A DNA stretch of 64,000 nucleotides from Isoperla grammatica. Its lineage: Eukaryota; Arthropoda; Insecta; Plecoptera; Perlodidae. The DNA is taken from contig OX246748.1 of the NCBI GenBank assembly GCA_945910005.1, positions 13,207,733-13,271,732 on the forward strand, given 5' to 3'. The notes under the pieces are model-generated. The model made no database searches. It was not told the DNA's origin and saw only the letters and a list, made by a program, of their open reading frames with translations. Shown one piece after another: positions 47,651 to 59,467 of this stretch (within the stretch, counting starts at the first letter, position 1; every line of letters starts with the position of its first letter). The translations under genes and the position numbers were made by a program.

Positions 47651-47756
47651 AGTCTAGTGATATGACAAAGCATCAGTAAAAAACGCTTCAACATACAAGT
47701 CTAGTGCATACAAGTCATACAAGTCATACAAGTCTAGTGATATGACAAAGCATCAG
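47651..47756 (+). repeat. Degenerate tandem repeat
   Basis: 'agtctagtgatatgacaaag' followed by catcag occurs at 47651 and 47731, separated by several 'tacaagtca' units. Confidence 0.75.
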
Positions 47757-47956
47757 AGCAAACGTGAATACCATCGCCTATGACAGCAGCCATTGGGTCC
47801 AGCATACCTGATGTCAATAGTAATGAACGCTTTCAACATATAATATTTCCAATGCGAGAGCAGAGAGCAGCAAGAGAGCGTTTCATGTCGCCTATCTGGA
47901 CAGAGTTCATTTAGGAACCTAGAGTTAATTGAGTTTCTCCGCTCGAGTTGTCAATG

Positions 47957-47990
47957 TGCCCCCCCCCCCCTCCTTCCCCTCCTTCCCCTG
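47957..47990 (+). repeat. Poly-C and C-rich tract
   Basis: A C-run followed by two 'tccttcccc' units. Confidence 0.8.
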
Positions 47991-48080
47991 ACAATCACAA
48001 ACTGATTCAACTCTGCCGTGTACGTACGGACAACACCGCCAGTTAGCCCTGGCTGCAGTCAGCCCCTGTGTAAGGGGTTT

Positions 48081-48199
48081 AACGACATGTTTACATGTTG
48101 ATATGTAACGACATGTTGACTTGTTGACATGTAACGACATGTTGACTTGTTGACATGTAACGACATGTTGACTTATTGACATGTAACGACATGTTGACT
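48081..48199 (+). repeat. 26-bp tandem repeat, approx. 4.5 units
   Basis: The unit is built from 'acgacatgttgacttg' and 'ttgacatgta'; the first unit is diverged. Confidence 0.92.
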
Positions 48200-49705
48200 C
48201 GACAAGAAACCAGCTGAGTTACTTAAATCTAAGCAAAATGTCATAGAAAGGTCAGTCTCAACCGTGCGAAATCAAAGATTTTACTTATGTCTTACGAACG
48301 ATAAATTATATTAAAGAGTTTACTTATAAGTAAGCAACATTAAGCTTCGTATGAACTAAAAACTGGATCAACAAAATTTCAAATATTGCATTCATTTCAT
48401 TATAGGATCATTAAAGAATTAAATCAAGCCGTTGCAACGTTGTGACGTCACGTGAACTCCCTGTAACCCGCATTTCCTGTAGAGCGCGCCACCACATTCA
48501 TGTGCAAATGTAGGCAACCCCCCCCCCCCCCCCCCCCTCCCCTCATATGGCGACCATGATGTCGTCTGGGGATGAAACCGTTTAGCGTGAAATAAGCAGA
48601 AAATGAGCAAATTAACAGCGCTGATGTGGCGGCGTAGAGAGGTACTATGCAAGTTGGTTGCGGTGGACACAAACTTGCTCAAGGGATTTGAATTTCACGT
48701 ACAGGTATGTAATTATTCATTTTCTAGTCGAGTTAAAAATCGAATCGATTTGAAATAGAAGCGAATCAACTTTGTGTAAAGATACAAAATTAAAAACCGA
48801 CATTAGATTGAAAAAAATTCATATTCATGTTAGTTTATTTGGTTTCCGTTACAAATTGTTCAAAATTTGTCCGATTTACATCATAGAATGCAGTTCGCAT
48901 CACAATTCAATTTATTTTCTTTTTAGAAATACCGTTTGAATTACGAAGTACTCTTTTATAGAATAAAACCCATGTTGCGCAATACAAAATCGTTTAGTTT
49001 TGAAATGTATTCAATTATATTTGAATCTAAGATATGTTTTATGGTTAAGGGTAAACGGGACTTCAAGTCGTTAAGTTGACGGCGTTTTATTGATACGTTA
49101 AGAAAGCTTCAAGATATTTATATAATGTTACGTATTGAAATAGAGACTCCTACTCAGTATTTGATTTAGCATCAGCTAAATAATGAACTTAAAAACTATC
49201 GAATATTTTACTTGTTATGATTGTAATTTCAATAATAAATTCATATATTACAGAAAAAAAAATCGTAACGATTACAATATTTTAAAATCTTTACATTCAT
49301 TGTTTAGCTAATTCAAAATCAATTTTCGCGTTGGATTCACTATTTCAATATCTTAGTTGAAGCGTTCTCCAGATAGTAATAAAATTCGAGCTTTAATACT
49401 GTGAACTACGAAGGTAGAATATAATATGATTGATTGATTATTGATTGTTCAATGTATAATTACGTATTGAACCGCAAGCTCATATGGTCACGCAATCAAT
49501 GGTTCTGCCTTTTAGTACAGTAGACTTACCGTGGTTATATTCAATTGCGAGGAAAAGGGGGAAGAATGACAACAAAATACAATTATGTTGTATGTAATGT
49601 TATGATTAACCACCCATAGGTTGGCATCCGTGTAATAGCGCGAAGCCGACAACGGGAACGACAAAAGAAGACAGTCTGTAATAGCATCAGTAACTAGCCT
49701 AAGAA
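48200..49705. other. No gene seen; poly-C at 48519-48538
   Basis: 'gttgtgacgtcacgtgaact' with 'ccctg' near 48439 resembles a solo end of MITE family L. The rest is AT-rich without motif-bearing ORFs. Confidence 0.4.
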
Positions 49706-49874
49706 TCAAATGCATAGTTGTTCCTCACGTGCTCCTCAACTTAGCCTTTCCTCAGACTCGCCCAGTAACCAATTACAGAGCAGTCCACATGGCAATGCTG
49801 CTTTCTCTGTGATTGGTGGTTGGGCGAGTCTGAAAAAAGGCTGAGTTGAGGAGAACGTGACGATTATGCATTTG
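49706..49874. mobile_element. Hairpin MITE family P, copy 2
   Basis: Same arms as 5732-5909 ('caaatgcatagttgttcctc', 'ctcagactcgccca'), more diverged, with several arm mismatches. Confidence 0.75.
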
Positions 49875-49924
49875 TCTAATAGGCTCTTTCGTATAGTTCG
49901 ACCGGTCTCCACTAGGGCATGCAT

Positions 49925-50258
49925 TACTTTTTGGTTTCAAATTCCATTACTTCTTGGCTTAGGAATAAGTAAACGGTGACTTTCGAGCCGTCCTAGCAAC
50001 GAAGCACTCAATAAATTCAAAGTTGTTCTGAATCGGCCTTGTTGATTCTGGCATTTGTCCGCAGGTGGTCGCACTGTCCAATCACTGATTCATATGTTTC
50101 GTATTTGAAATATCGATCTTTGATTGGTTATCGCTCACTCTTTGATGGTGTTCGAAGCCTAGAGGGTTGGTTTAGTCACTTTAAATTAAAGTCCCTCACT
50201 GAAAATCAGTTTAGTTACTGAGTGGGTAGACTCTAAATGTGAATTTATTTTATTTATT
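49925..50258 (+). repeat. SINE-like repeat family C, copy 4
   Basis: Opposite orientation to copies 1-3. Contains 'gccgtcctagcaacgaagca', 'ttgttctgaatcggccttgt' and the 3' end 'ctgagtgggtagactctaaa' with an A/T-rich tail. Confidence 0.8.
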
Positions 50259-50982
50259 TATTTGCAAGGGGGGATGATTACTTGTGGTTAACGGAAGCAA
50301 GCGGAGATCGTCGACTCGACTCCCACTCAAAGAAGTCGAGGAGGAAGATATTTCACGTGTCACCCTTCTAACGTCTTTGGCGTGGTCCGTCCCTAGAGGC
50401 GGACTCTGATGTGAAAGCCCCTCACGCCAGCCCATGTCATGTCTGCGACCACACACGATCTCTCTAGATTACGAGTTAGCTGCAGCAATGCGAGGTTTTA
50501 TGTTGGTGTCTTTAAAACAACTCTTTATATCGACATTGTTGGTAGATAGCGCAGCTAGTTATTACCAAAGTCTACAGATAACGAAAGAATATATGTAAAA
50601 CTGATAACATTTGGATAAAATCCGATAACACAATAATATCTTCTATCGGATTTGATCAAAAGAATTAATTTTGCATGTAGTTTGATTCGTTACCTGTAGG
50701 CTTTGATAATAGTTAGCTTCGCTATTTATCCACAATTTCGTTTGTAAAAGTTGTTTTAAAGATACAAACATAAAAAACAAATTCCCACGCTTTGCTGCCG
50801 CAAACTCTTAATATACTGTTATCTCGCTCTTTCTCTTTTTACTTATCTCGTGGGCGTAACATACCATGTTGCGAACTGTGTGACAAACGAGATCTAAGTT
50901 ATGCAAACGCCCAATATTGTAAAAGAGGAAAGATAATAAAACTACTTATTGTTGGACTTTAGTTGATGTGCCTGATTTTCAT
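50259..50982. other. No clear feature
   Basis: A GC-richer block at 50265-50460 has a 68-aa minus-strand ORF with no motif; it could be an unrecognised repeat. Confidence 0.35.
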
Positions 50983-51237
50983 TATTTGTTGTTTAACGAC
51001 GTACTCGACAACTACGTCATACGACGTCGGGGTTGTTTGGAGGACAGGGACATTGCGACTTAATGAGAAGGAAAAGCGAAAATGAAGGATGTAGACTGCA
51101 TTTTGTCTGACTTCTCCTCCTCGACCTGTCCGGCTAGGGTGGCCCTACCAGAAACATACGCTTCCGCCGGCATAGCTCTCGGGATCAACAAAGCACGCAA
51201 ACCTGCCCACCACGATAAGGTGCAGTCCCTGGGCAGG
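50983..51237 (-). repeat. SINE-like repeat family F, copy 9
   Basis: Full length from tail 'ttgttgtttaacgacgtact' to 'gtccctgggcagg'. Good consensus-like copy. Confidence 0.85.
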
Positions 51238-53020
51238 ATCCAATAACTATTGCCGTAATCTTTGTTGAGGAATATCAATGTAGCTCTCATATGTCAACGC
51301 TCACATTTTACTCTCCATTAGGACCGTTGTAACGTCATTTTAATACTCAACATCGCTCTTCTAATCGCAAATAATGAGCAGCTTCATTTACGAAGTACTG
51401 TTCGACCTTTTATCTCTAATCATTCTAATCATTCACGGTGGCTGAGCACAGAGGGTGCGAGATTGGCACCGTTACACAAGTTAAGTCACTCTACAGAGCC
51501 TAATCCAAGATGGCGAACTCGATGCCGGAAATCGGAACCGGGCCGGAAGACGGAATATGGGGCACGGAGATATTTACCCACCTCCACCACCCCTCTCCCT
51601 CCCCCTTAGTTGCGTCGACAGATGCGAAATACCGCGGGCAGACGAACTCTTGGCGCTCGAGAACGATTGATTTGCATTGAATCCAGAGAGTAAGTGATGA
51701 GTCTATTGTCTGTCTTGTTGTATAGCGTCAAACGACCTGTGGATATCTTATTTTTAGTTTTTTTAGTTGTTGTTGTGGCGACACTTTTGACGTCGGTGAG
51801 GTTGTAACTCGACGTTCCTGCAGAGACGAAGTCGCCAAGAGGGGAAGAGAAACGTCGTATTATTATTTGATTTTCTTCTAAAAAGAAGCATTGAGTACTT
51901 GTTGAAACTTGAAATACGATTATGTTATGATTAATTATTTAAGTAATTTTATTCAATATTGTATATTATACTATGTAATTTTTATGTAAAAAAAATGGTC
52001 AACTAAGCCGGTTAATAAATATACAATACAATACAATACAAAACCTGAATTAAGATATAAGCCTTCATTTGAAACAGAATTACATTACATTTTTCAAGAT
52101 AACATATTTCTACTATGATAAGATAGATGGAAAAAAAATTACTAACATTATATTTCGATTTGTTTTATGTTTGTTTTCAACCGAAGTATCAAACAGTGGT
52201 CACGTTTATCGCAGTAATTTCTATGTTGAATTTAATTAACACTTATTAGTCTGTTAAGGGTCACACTTTAGAGTTGAGAAGTTGGATGGTAATCTGTTTG
52301 AAACATGATGAACATGGAAATATCAACTATAAGCTTTTGTCTCCTCTCTCGTTTTCAGTAGGTAGAAGAATAAAAAAGTTCGCATCTCTGCTCCGTGTTT
52401 CTAATCTTCCAACGTAAGCTTTGCAAAGGATTTATAACTCCGAATAATCTTTTTTTTTATTTGAAAACATCCACGAAAAAAAACGATGCAAATACTAGCC
52501 TAGAAATGTTTAACACACAAATGATGTTCTATTGAGTATTCACATTTGTTTCTGCGGTTTTGTGCCTCCTTATAATGTTGTTGCCTCAGTTAGATAATCA
52601 GATTAATTTTGTATTTGTTGTGTATTTTTACATTTAAAGCGACGCAGTAGAGATGATTACAATTTAAAACTCGTTTTGAACAAGTGAAATTTCTACACGT
52701 TTATCATCGAAATATTGTCGGTAAATGGGAAGTGTAAACACATCTGGATTTGAATAATGAATTTTAAATCGAATAACATTGCCGTTAATTTGAAAAGCGC
52801 GCGGTTTATTAGCGTTACAGTTCTGTTTTTATTTCCACTTCCTCTTGTAAAACCAATTGATTTGTGCGCGTATTGTATTAGTATACAAGGATTCAAGGTG
52901 TATAAAGCGAGTAATTCACCGGTATTGTGTACGAATATACGCATGCTAAATAGGTTTATATCAGCCAAACATGGCTTTTAAAATGCTTACGTCATTGCTA
53001 TGACTATTATTCATTTAATT
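51238..53020. other. Unannotated; weak 5'-exon candidate near 51510
   Basis: ATG at 51510 in strong context (ccaagATGG) opens a 56-codon frame in a GC-richer patch, and a good donor-like AGA|GTAAGT lies just past its stop. Neither is enough to call a gene. (ataca)n at 52021-52041 follows an A/T-rich stretch that could be an old retroposon tail. Confidence 0.3.
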
Positions 53021-53205
53021 GCCGGCGCAGTTGGCCGAGATCGATTAGGCGTTGGTCTTGTAAACCGCGGTCTCTGCGTTCCAGGTTCGATATCTGGCTT
53101 GGGCATGGATGTCATGTGGCGTTTTTTCATCCTCATAATCGGCCACTCATCATCTCGATTAGCCTCGTTGCAAAAATATGGGACGTAAAACCCCAAATAT
53201 CATCA
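53021..53205 (+). mobile_element. tRNA-derived SINE family 2, copy 2
   Basis: tRNA-like head starting 'gccggcgcagttggccgaga', with an anticodon-loop-like CTTGTAA (reads as Thr TGT) and box B 'ggttcgatatc'. A body with 'cctcgttgcaaaaatatggg' and tail 'acgtaaaaccccaaatatc' follow, then (atc/aac) repeats. 'atttaatt' occurs on both sides (53013-53020, 53221-53228), a candidate duplication. Confidence 0.85.
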
Positions 53206-53366
53206 TCAACAACATCATTTATTTAATTAATTAATTTAAACCATAACACCTTTTAACTGATACAATATTTATATTGTGTCACACGCAGAAACTTATTGAC
53301 CCGGAATAATGTTAAAACCACACACACAATTTTAAAACGATACCAAGGTCACTTACTTTTAAAACC

Positions 53367-53409
53367 GGTGAATTTTCGGAGTAATCCGTTCCTACTCCTT
53401 CCTCAGACC
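53367..53409 (-). ncRNA. Hammerhead-ribozyme-like motif 4a
   Basis: Minus strand: GGT, CTGAGGA, extra A, stem II GGAGTA/TACTCC, GAA, self-complementary AATT, C, then ACC pairing back (3 bp stem I). Confidence 0.42.
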
Positions 53410-53417
53410 CAGGGCCT

Positions 53418-53462
53418 CGGTCTGAGGAAGGAGTAGGAACGGATTACTCCGAAAATTCACCG
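53418..53462 (+). ncRNA. Hammerhead-ribozyme-like motif 4b
   Basis: CGGT, CTGAGGA, extra A, stem II GGAGTA/TACTCC with 9-nt loop, GAA, self-complementary AATT, C (TTC triplet), then ACCG: a 4-bp stem I extendable by one U-G pair. Confidence 0.48.
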
Positions 53463-53520
53463 GTTTTAAAAGTAAGTGACCTTGGTATCGTTTTAAAATT
53501 GTGTGTGTGGTTTTAATATT

Positions 53521-53955
53521 TATATTGTTAAAATTCACTGTTTACTGACAGAAACACAAATGCCGGGTATGAATCACTTCTTAAATATGTTGAAGCGTTC
53601 TCAAGATATCAATAAAATACCTCTGTTGTTGTACCTGTTCGATTTAATATTGTGACGTCATATCCTCAACACCGAAGCATATCTACCCCCACCACACTAG
53701 TCCCACGAGCTGTAAGGTGTTCGCGCCATCTGTGGCCGGCGGCCGCTGGTAGATAACCCCCTCCCCTCCCCCCCCTCCCCCCACCCACGCATTCAGGAAT
53801 ACGAGAGCGTCAATATTGCATTACACCCTACGATTCACAATTAGTTCATTACTGAAGTGTCAGGGGGCGGCGGAGCCCTGAGGCTTGGTTGGGTGTTGAC
53901 CTCTAAAGCCTCGTGGCCTTGATATGACCTTGAGAGAGTGCGGTCCATGTTTTCG
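53521..53955. other. No gene seen; C-rich tract
   Basis: C-rich tract at 53757-53786 after a CG-containing 'ggccggcggccgctggt'. No ORF with a motif. Confidence 0.4.
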
Positions 53956-54112
53956 GCACGGCTTTTTCTTATTTTTCTCTTTTTCTTAACCTTTTCTTTA
54001 ACATTTTCCATTATTTTTTGTTTTCTCTCTCATTTGTTCTTTTTCTCTCTTTGGTGATATTACTTTCCTTTTCGTTTCTTATCTGTTTTCTTCACTCTCC
54101 ATTATTTCAGTA
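53956..54112 (+). other. Approx. 150-bp polypyrimidine tract ending in TTTCAG
   Basis: T/C-dominated sequence ('ttttctctttttcttaacc' and similar) ending 'ccattatttcag' at 54112, the shape of a splice acceptor. The following sequence has early stops ('tactaa'), so no exon is called. Confidence 0.35.
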
Positions 54113-56395
54113 CTAAATGCCTATGTTTGTCTTTAGTTAGTATAGTTGACACTTGCGCCAGGTTAACTTGCAAGGTGGTGTCGTGTCGTCATGGATTATG
54201 TAATAGTGAAGTGACGCACGTGACAACTACCAACCTAAATCTAGTTGTATCTCTTTCTCTGCCTCTGGTATTGTAGTAATACTATCAGCGCGTCTGTTGC
54301 CAGGCGTCAGGGCACATTCCAATCAAGTCTGGTGCACTTCATACAGTGGCAATAAAAAGCAGGTACCGGTAATCCGAATTCCGTTGAAATAGACCGCGTG
54401 GAGCGACCGTCTCTTCTGATAATTTTACAGTTCGTATTGCTTGTCAACACGACGAAACTTGAGTAGTTATGTAAATGTCTTTAATTAGGGTATATTTGTT
54501 TGCATTGACTTTTCTGGTGGTTCGTTCAGTTAATTATTTGTACACAACGAACCGTGTTTACGTCTGTATCGTCAGTTAAGGCTCAGTTGGCTTCACATTT
54601 TCCTGTGGACTTCAGAAAGTCAACGTTACCGAAGCAAATATCAGGTCGATAATGGCGACCTTTGATTAAAAAGTAATGGTTAAACACGTGCGTACAGTCA
54701 CCTCAAAGACGTCATTCACTTATTTAGTGAAAGCATTGATCAAAGACTGAAATACATAGGTGTGGGATGTGATTGTGATACAAAACTACGCACAAAGCAA
54801 AGATTTTACGTGTTGCAAACTTGTAGTTAAATTAATACTGACGACACGTATTTGTAATTTAATCTTTGATGATTTTTTTTTTTTTAGGAAATATGTTAAG
54901 TACCACAAGATTTCAATTGTGTAATCAATGAGACTCTGGTGCCCATATTGGGTGAATTACTTTTATCTTTACATTTTTAGGCTTATTTGTTCCCGTTGCT
55001 GATGTCTTCTTCTATGCGTTGTTTAGTTTAATTTTATGATTAAAAATAGCAAAGTATGCAGGGGACTGGGGCGGTTTGGATGATTCTCTACAATTAATGT
55101 AGGTCAATATTAAATATAACATTAACTGACCTAGTTATTTAGATATATTATACTTATTGGTGAAGCCTGTAAAGGTATTTACAGCTTGATGTCAGAGCAA
55201 GAAAACCAAATGCCAACAATACCCTATAAACAATCTGCTGGGGTAATCTTGTTGAAACAACCCGTACTCATCTAAAAACGCTTTAAAACACCACAACAAA
55301 TTTTTCCTGCAGCGCTGTTGTGAAATGTTCCCTTTCCCCTCTCTACTCCCCCACCTCTCGCTACCTGAAATATATCTTTGAATGATTTAAAATATTTATA
55401 AAATATATTCTGAACTAATATAAAAAAAATTAACACCGCTCAAAATATAAAGTTAATTCAATTCAAGTCAATGTTCTATTTTATTCCTATTTTATCCTCA
55501 CTAATCATACAAAGTATAAAATATATTGCTAAAACTAACATAGGTCCTATTTAATCATTTTATTCAATTAAATCATTTCGTAATTTCTATTATGGCAGTG
55601 TTCCCATCATAAACCTATTATATTGAGAACACGTGTATATATCCAAAGCAGTGAGCTTCCTCTATCTTGTCGATACTCCTAAAGCTAGAGTTGTTACTGT
55701 GCAATGCTTCTCAACAAAATCGCATCTGGGTTCATTTGTTTTTGTTCACATCTCTTTTCTTGAGCGTTACTGTACTTCCTTACAACAGAGATCTTGGAAA
55801 CGATTGGAAGTCCGGTAGTGAGTTATGGATATCTCAATGAAAGAGAATACATCCTAATATTCTAGAACCAGCATTGATTTATACACTAATATACTTGTCG
55901 GTATCAACTTCCAATATTCTATCTGAATCTAGAAGGAATGGATTTAACATTATCGGGTGTGTATTTTATGGGCCTGGTATTGTGTTTAAAAAAAAAATTG
56001 GCAGAGTTCAATATTATCCCTAAATTGTTTACCAATACAAACATAGCGACGTAAGATATTGCGTATATATCCACGGAGATCTCATAATTTTATTCAATAA
56101 GAAACAGTCAAAACGTTTTCTTAAATATAAATCGTGTATATCTTGACTCAACGTTCCGTAATGCGGCGACCGGTCGCGTCCCATAACTCATAACTTGTCA
56201 CGGCCAAGTCGGACGATCAATCTGGTTACTGTAGGTGCCCAAAAACGATGTTTATACTTACAAATTTATTTAGTTCTTTCATAAAATAATGTTTTTGAAT
56301 ACAAATATAAATCATTTTTTGTATAAATTTGAGCGTAGACAATAAGATTCAATAAATTAAGTACTCTTCCAATTTGCAAGGATTGTTATGATTTT
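54113..56395. other. No feature seen (2.3 kb)
   Basis: AT-rich with poly-T at 54875-54887. The 61-aa ORF at 55633-55818 shows no domain. Confidence 0.4.
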
Positions 56396-56501
56396 TTAAT
56401 GAATGAATGAATGAATGAATGAATGAATGAATGAATGAATGAATGAATGAATGAATGAATGAATGAATGAATGAATGAATGAATGAATGAATGAATGAAT
56501 G
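56396..56501 (+). repeat. (aatg)n microsatellite
   Basis: About 26 uninterrupted tetranucleotide units. Confidence 0.97.
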
Positions 56502-56540
56502 TAAGGAAATTAATCAAAGAGATAGCATAATATTTTGGAA

Positions 56541-56557
56541 TTGGCACCTCCACCAAA
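56541..56557 (-). other. Primer-binding-site-like GC-rich motif, copy 3
   Basis: 'ttggcacctccaccaaa'. About 70 bp downstream (56613-56640) is a lone family F tail 'cgtcgttaaacaacaac', so this block may be a SINE remnant. Confidence 0.4.
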
Positions 56558-56750
56558 ACCACAAGGAATGGTAAAAAATTAATATCATGTCATATAATGA
56601 AATAAATCAATATCTATAGAACGTCGTTAAACAACAACTACTAATGAAATACAGTCGTTAGTGGTTTTAAAATAGTTGCGACAGTTTTTAAAACAACTCA
56701 TACAAGTGTGATATTGTATGAAAGCAATATTGTCAAGAAATAATTTTCTA

Positions 56751-56768
56751 CCCGGCACCTCCACCAAA
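56751..56768 (-). other. Primer-binding-site-like GC-rich motif, copy 4
   Basis: 'cccggcacctccaccaaa', identical to copy 2 over the core, 210 bp from copy 3. Confidence 0.45.
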
Positions 56769-57062
56769 GACCATCAAAAACGAAATATCTTTTCTTCTGA
56801 GTGCTTTGAGACGGACAATATCCGAATTCAACTGTTATAAAGAGTTATCAGTTTGTCTTGTCATTTTATTGATTCAAATTAATTACTGAGTTACTTTAAA
56901 CCTTGAAAAGTCTCAAGTTCTATAGAAAATACTCTCTTTTGTGTAGAATGAGCGTCCAAAGCTTTGCGCGTGTACTGACAAGAACTTCCGTAAATTTAAG
57001 AATTCATTCGAAGACACGATCTCAATATAAATGTCGTCGCTGATAATCGAAATGTAGCCTAA

Positions 57063-57209
57063 GGTTGGAATTCAAAGTCGGCCCCTACACCTAGGGACGC
57101 CCATTGTTACCAAGGTAACAGTTGTTTCCATGTTATCTCCCATAAACAAAACAAATCCATAGCAACAATGGGTGCCCCTAGGTGTAGGGGCCGACTATGA
57201 ATTCCAACC
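57063..57209. mobile_element. 147-bp palindromic MITE family E, copy 3
   Basis: Perfect terminal 11-mers with TAA at 57060-57062 and 57210-57212. A few arm substitutions ('tcaaagtcgg', 'agggacgccc') distinguish it from copies 1 and 2. Confidence 0.88.
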
Positions 57210-57267
57210 TAAGTCGATAATCGAGTCGGAAGTGTATCGTAATTTGTTTGGCTCGTTTTTCTAATAG

Positions 57268-57480
57268 GTTTATTCCTGCTTTCGATGCAGAAGGTACAGG
57301 GCCATTCCCGGTTCGGGCTAGTGTTTTTAAATCTTTAATTTGGCTCAAATCTATTGATGTGACACTGGTGTTCGTAAACAGTGACTCTGGAGCAAGCACA
57401 TTATAAACGGTGTAATGTCCCCAACTGAAAATCAGCTGTTCTTGTAACTGAGTAGGAAAACAATAAATACAAATGTATGT
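57268..57480 (+). mobile_element. tRNA-headed SINE related to family C, second example
   Basis: 'tttattcctgctttcgatgc' and a degraded box B ('cccggttcgggc'), then 'gtaaacagtgactctggagc', 'ctgaaaatcagctgttcttg' and an A-rich end. This connects the tRNA-like head to the family C body. Confidence 0.55.
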
Positions 57481-58496
57481 ATTTAAATACTAAGGATGGT
57501 ATGGTAACACTGTTGATAGAAATCATTACCTTGGTATTTTGTTCATTATGAAATACTGGTTGTCGCGCGGTACAAACTATCCAATAGTAACTTTTTGCCT
57601 AACTATACACAGTTAAATGAGCCATGCATTGGTGATCAAAGATGAACATGTTGTTTACTTGTGACCTAGGCTACTGCAATTTTGTATTATTTCCGTGTTA
57701 TTTATTATTGACGTCTGTTATTATGAAACTCAACTTAATATTTAGTAGGCTACTAAAACCCAGTTTCTTCTAAATTTAGTAACGAAATCCTTCGTTAATC
57801 ATAGGATTTTTGCGATCGAACATAGAGAATATTTCATAATTTGACACCTTAGTGTTAAGATACTTGAACTCCAGTTTTTCTCTAATTATCTATCGTTTAT
57901 CGATACCTTGGTACTGATTACCGAGAAGTATTTTTGTAACGACCAGAAATGTTTTCTTGCATACTGAATATAATGGAAACCCATATACTCTGGGTATAAC
58001 ATATTTTAACGATGCATAAAACGATTTTTATAATAACCCCACTTTCCACCTGTCACGGTCAGGCAGAGGTTGAGAACGACTGACATAAGGTAAAGGGTTT
58101 GCTACACGAACTTCATATACGTATCTACCTGCCTGGCTTAGATTCCTGGTAAAACGCCGCCGGGCAAAGCAAGCTGTACAACGTAACGGGCTTAGCTCTC
58201 AACCTTTGTGGATTGCAAAGGATTTATATTTCTTTCTCTAAATTCACCTGTCATATAGCAGAATATTCCGGAATATATAATTAATTCACATTTCAAAATA
58301 ATAACGTATAATATCTTTTTTGTTTTAATGGTAAATTTAAAATAGCTCCTTGGGAGAATCATAATATATAACAAACAGAAATCCTTTCGTTGAAACGGCG
58401 TGTGTGAAAAAGTCAGGAGGCCTATAATTAAGGATTTGAGGTCAATATGAGACTACGTTGGGGATAGTATATATCGGTGTTTTCGGCCGTTGATAT
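57481..58496. other. No feature seen
   Basis: AT-rich. A GC-richer block at 58050-58200 ('taaaacgccgccgggcaaag') has no ORF or repeat match. Confidence 0.4.
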
Positions 58497-59284
58497 AGTG
58501 TGGGGCTCCCTTTTTCCAAGGTCAAGTTGCAACCCCGTGGGTGTCGCGTCATTGAGGGACGAGGCAACGTGTGGGACTCCCTTCCTCCAAGGTCAAGTTG
58601 CTACCCCGTATATGTCGCGTCATTAGGAGACCAGGCAATGTGTGGTGCTCCCTTCCTCCAAGGTCAAGTCGCTACTCCGAGTGTGTCGCGTTAGTGAGAG
58701 AGACGTGGCAACTGTGGGAATCCCTTCCTCCAAGGTCAAGTTACTACCCCGTGTGTGTCGCGTTAGAGAGAGACGAGACAACGTATGGGGCTTCCTTCCT
58801 CCAAGGTCAAGTTGCTACCCCGAGTGTGTCGCGTCATTGAGACGAGGCAACTATGGGACTCCCTTCCTCCAAGGTCAAGTTGCTACCCCGAGTGTGTTGC
58901 GTTTTTGAGAGAGATGAGGCAACTGTGGGGCTCCCTTCCTCCAAGGTCAAGTTGCTACTCCCAGTGCGTCACGTTAGAGAGAGACGAGACAACTGTGGGT
59001 ATCCCTTCCTCCAAGGTCAAGTTGCAACCCCGTGGGTGTCGCATCGTTGAGAGACGAGGCAATGTATGGGACTCCCTTCCTCCAAGGTCAAGTTGCTACC
59101 CCGTGTGTGTCGCGTTAGAGAGAGAGACGAGACAACGTGTGACCCTCCCTTCCTCCAAGGTCAAGTTGCTACCCCGTGTGTGTCGCGTTAGAGAGAGAGA
59201 CGAGACAACTTGTGACCCTCCCTTCCTCCAAGGTCAAGTTGCAACCCCGTGTGTGTCGCGTTAGAGAGAGAGACGAGACAACGG
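58497..59284 (+). repeat. 71-bp minisatellite, 11 units
   Basis: Units of 67-73 bp share 'cccttcctccaaggtcaagt', 'tgctaccccg' and 'tgtcgcgt', then a variable (ga)-rich end 'gagacgagacaac'. The last three units are the most alike. The long overlapping ORFs (up to 159 aa) arise because the unit lacks stops in some frames and its length is not a multiple of three. Confidence 0.97.
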
Positions 59285-59467
59285 CGTGGGAGGTCTGACA
59301 GGTGTTTGCTCATCCGGTGTTAATTATACTGGGGGTCAGCTTAATCCGTTAGGGCTCCTCGCTTTCATCTTCTCCACTCGATCAACTTGTCTCAGAGTTC
59401 ACAGTCAAACGAGGGTAGAAGGGCGATGAAGCACACAACATGCACGCCTCTAACTTAAAGGTCGTCA

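Larger units (their letters stand above)
53308..53520. mobile_element. Near-perfect 102-bp-arm hairpin with hammerhead-like motifs
   Basis: Arms 53308-53409 and 53419-53520 are complementary with a single mismatch that I can see, around a 9-nt loop (53410-53418). Each arm holds a hammerhead-like motif. No ORF. The lack of arm divergence suggests recent formation or ongoing gene conversion. Confidence 0.85.

Noticed and set aside
48081..48199. CRISPR-like array
   Set aside because: The 26-bp units are contiguous with no unique spacers, in a eukaryotic setting; it is a simple tandem repeat.
51510..51680. 56-codon ORF with strong start context
   Set aside because: Too short, no motif and no donor in frame; mentioned only as a weak candidate.
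53021..53110. Possible tRNA-Thr gene
   Set aside because: Anticodon-loop-like CTTGTAA is present, but the element is a SINE with a conserved 3' body and a second copy at 37569.
58785..59264. 159-codon ORF, among the longest in the window
   Set aside because: It is the translation of the 71-bp minisatellite; several overlapping frames are open for the same reason and none has a conserved unit-in-frame.
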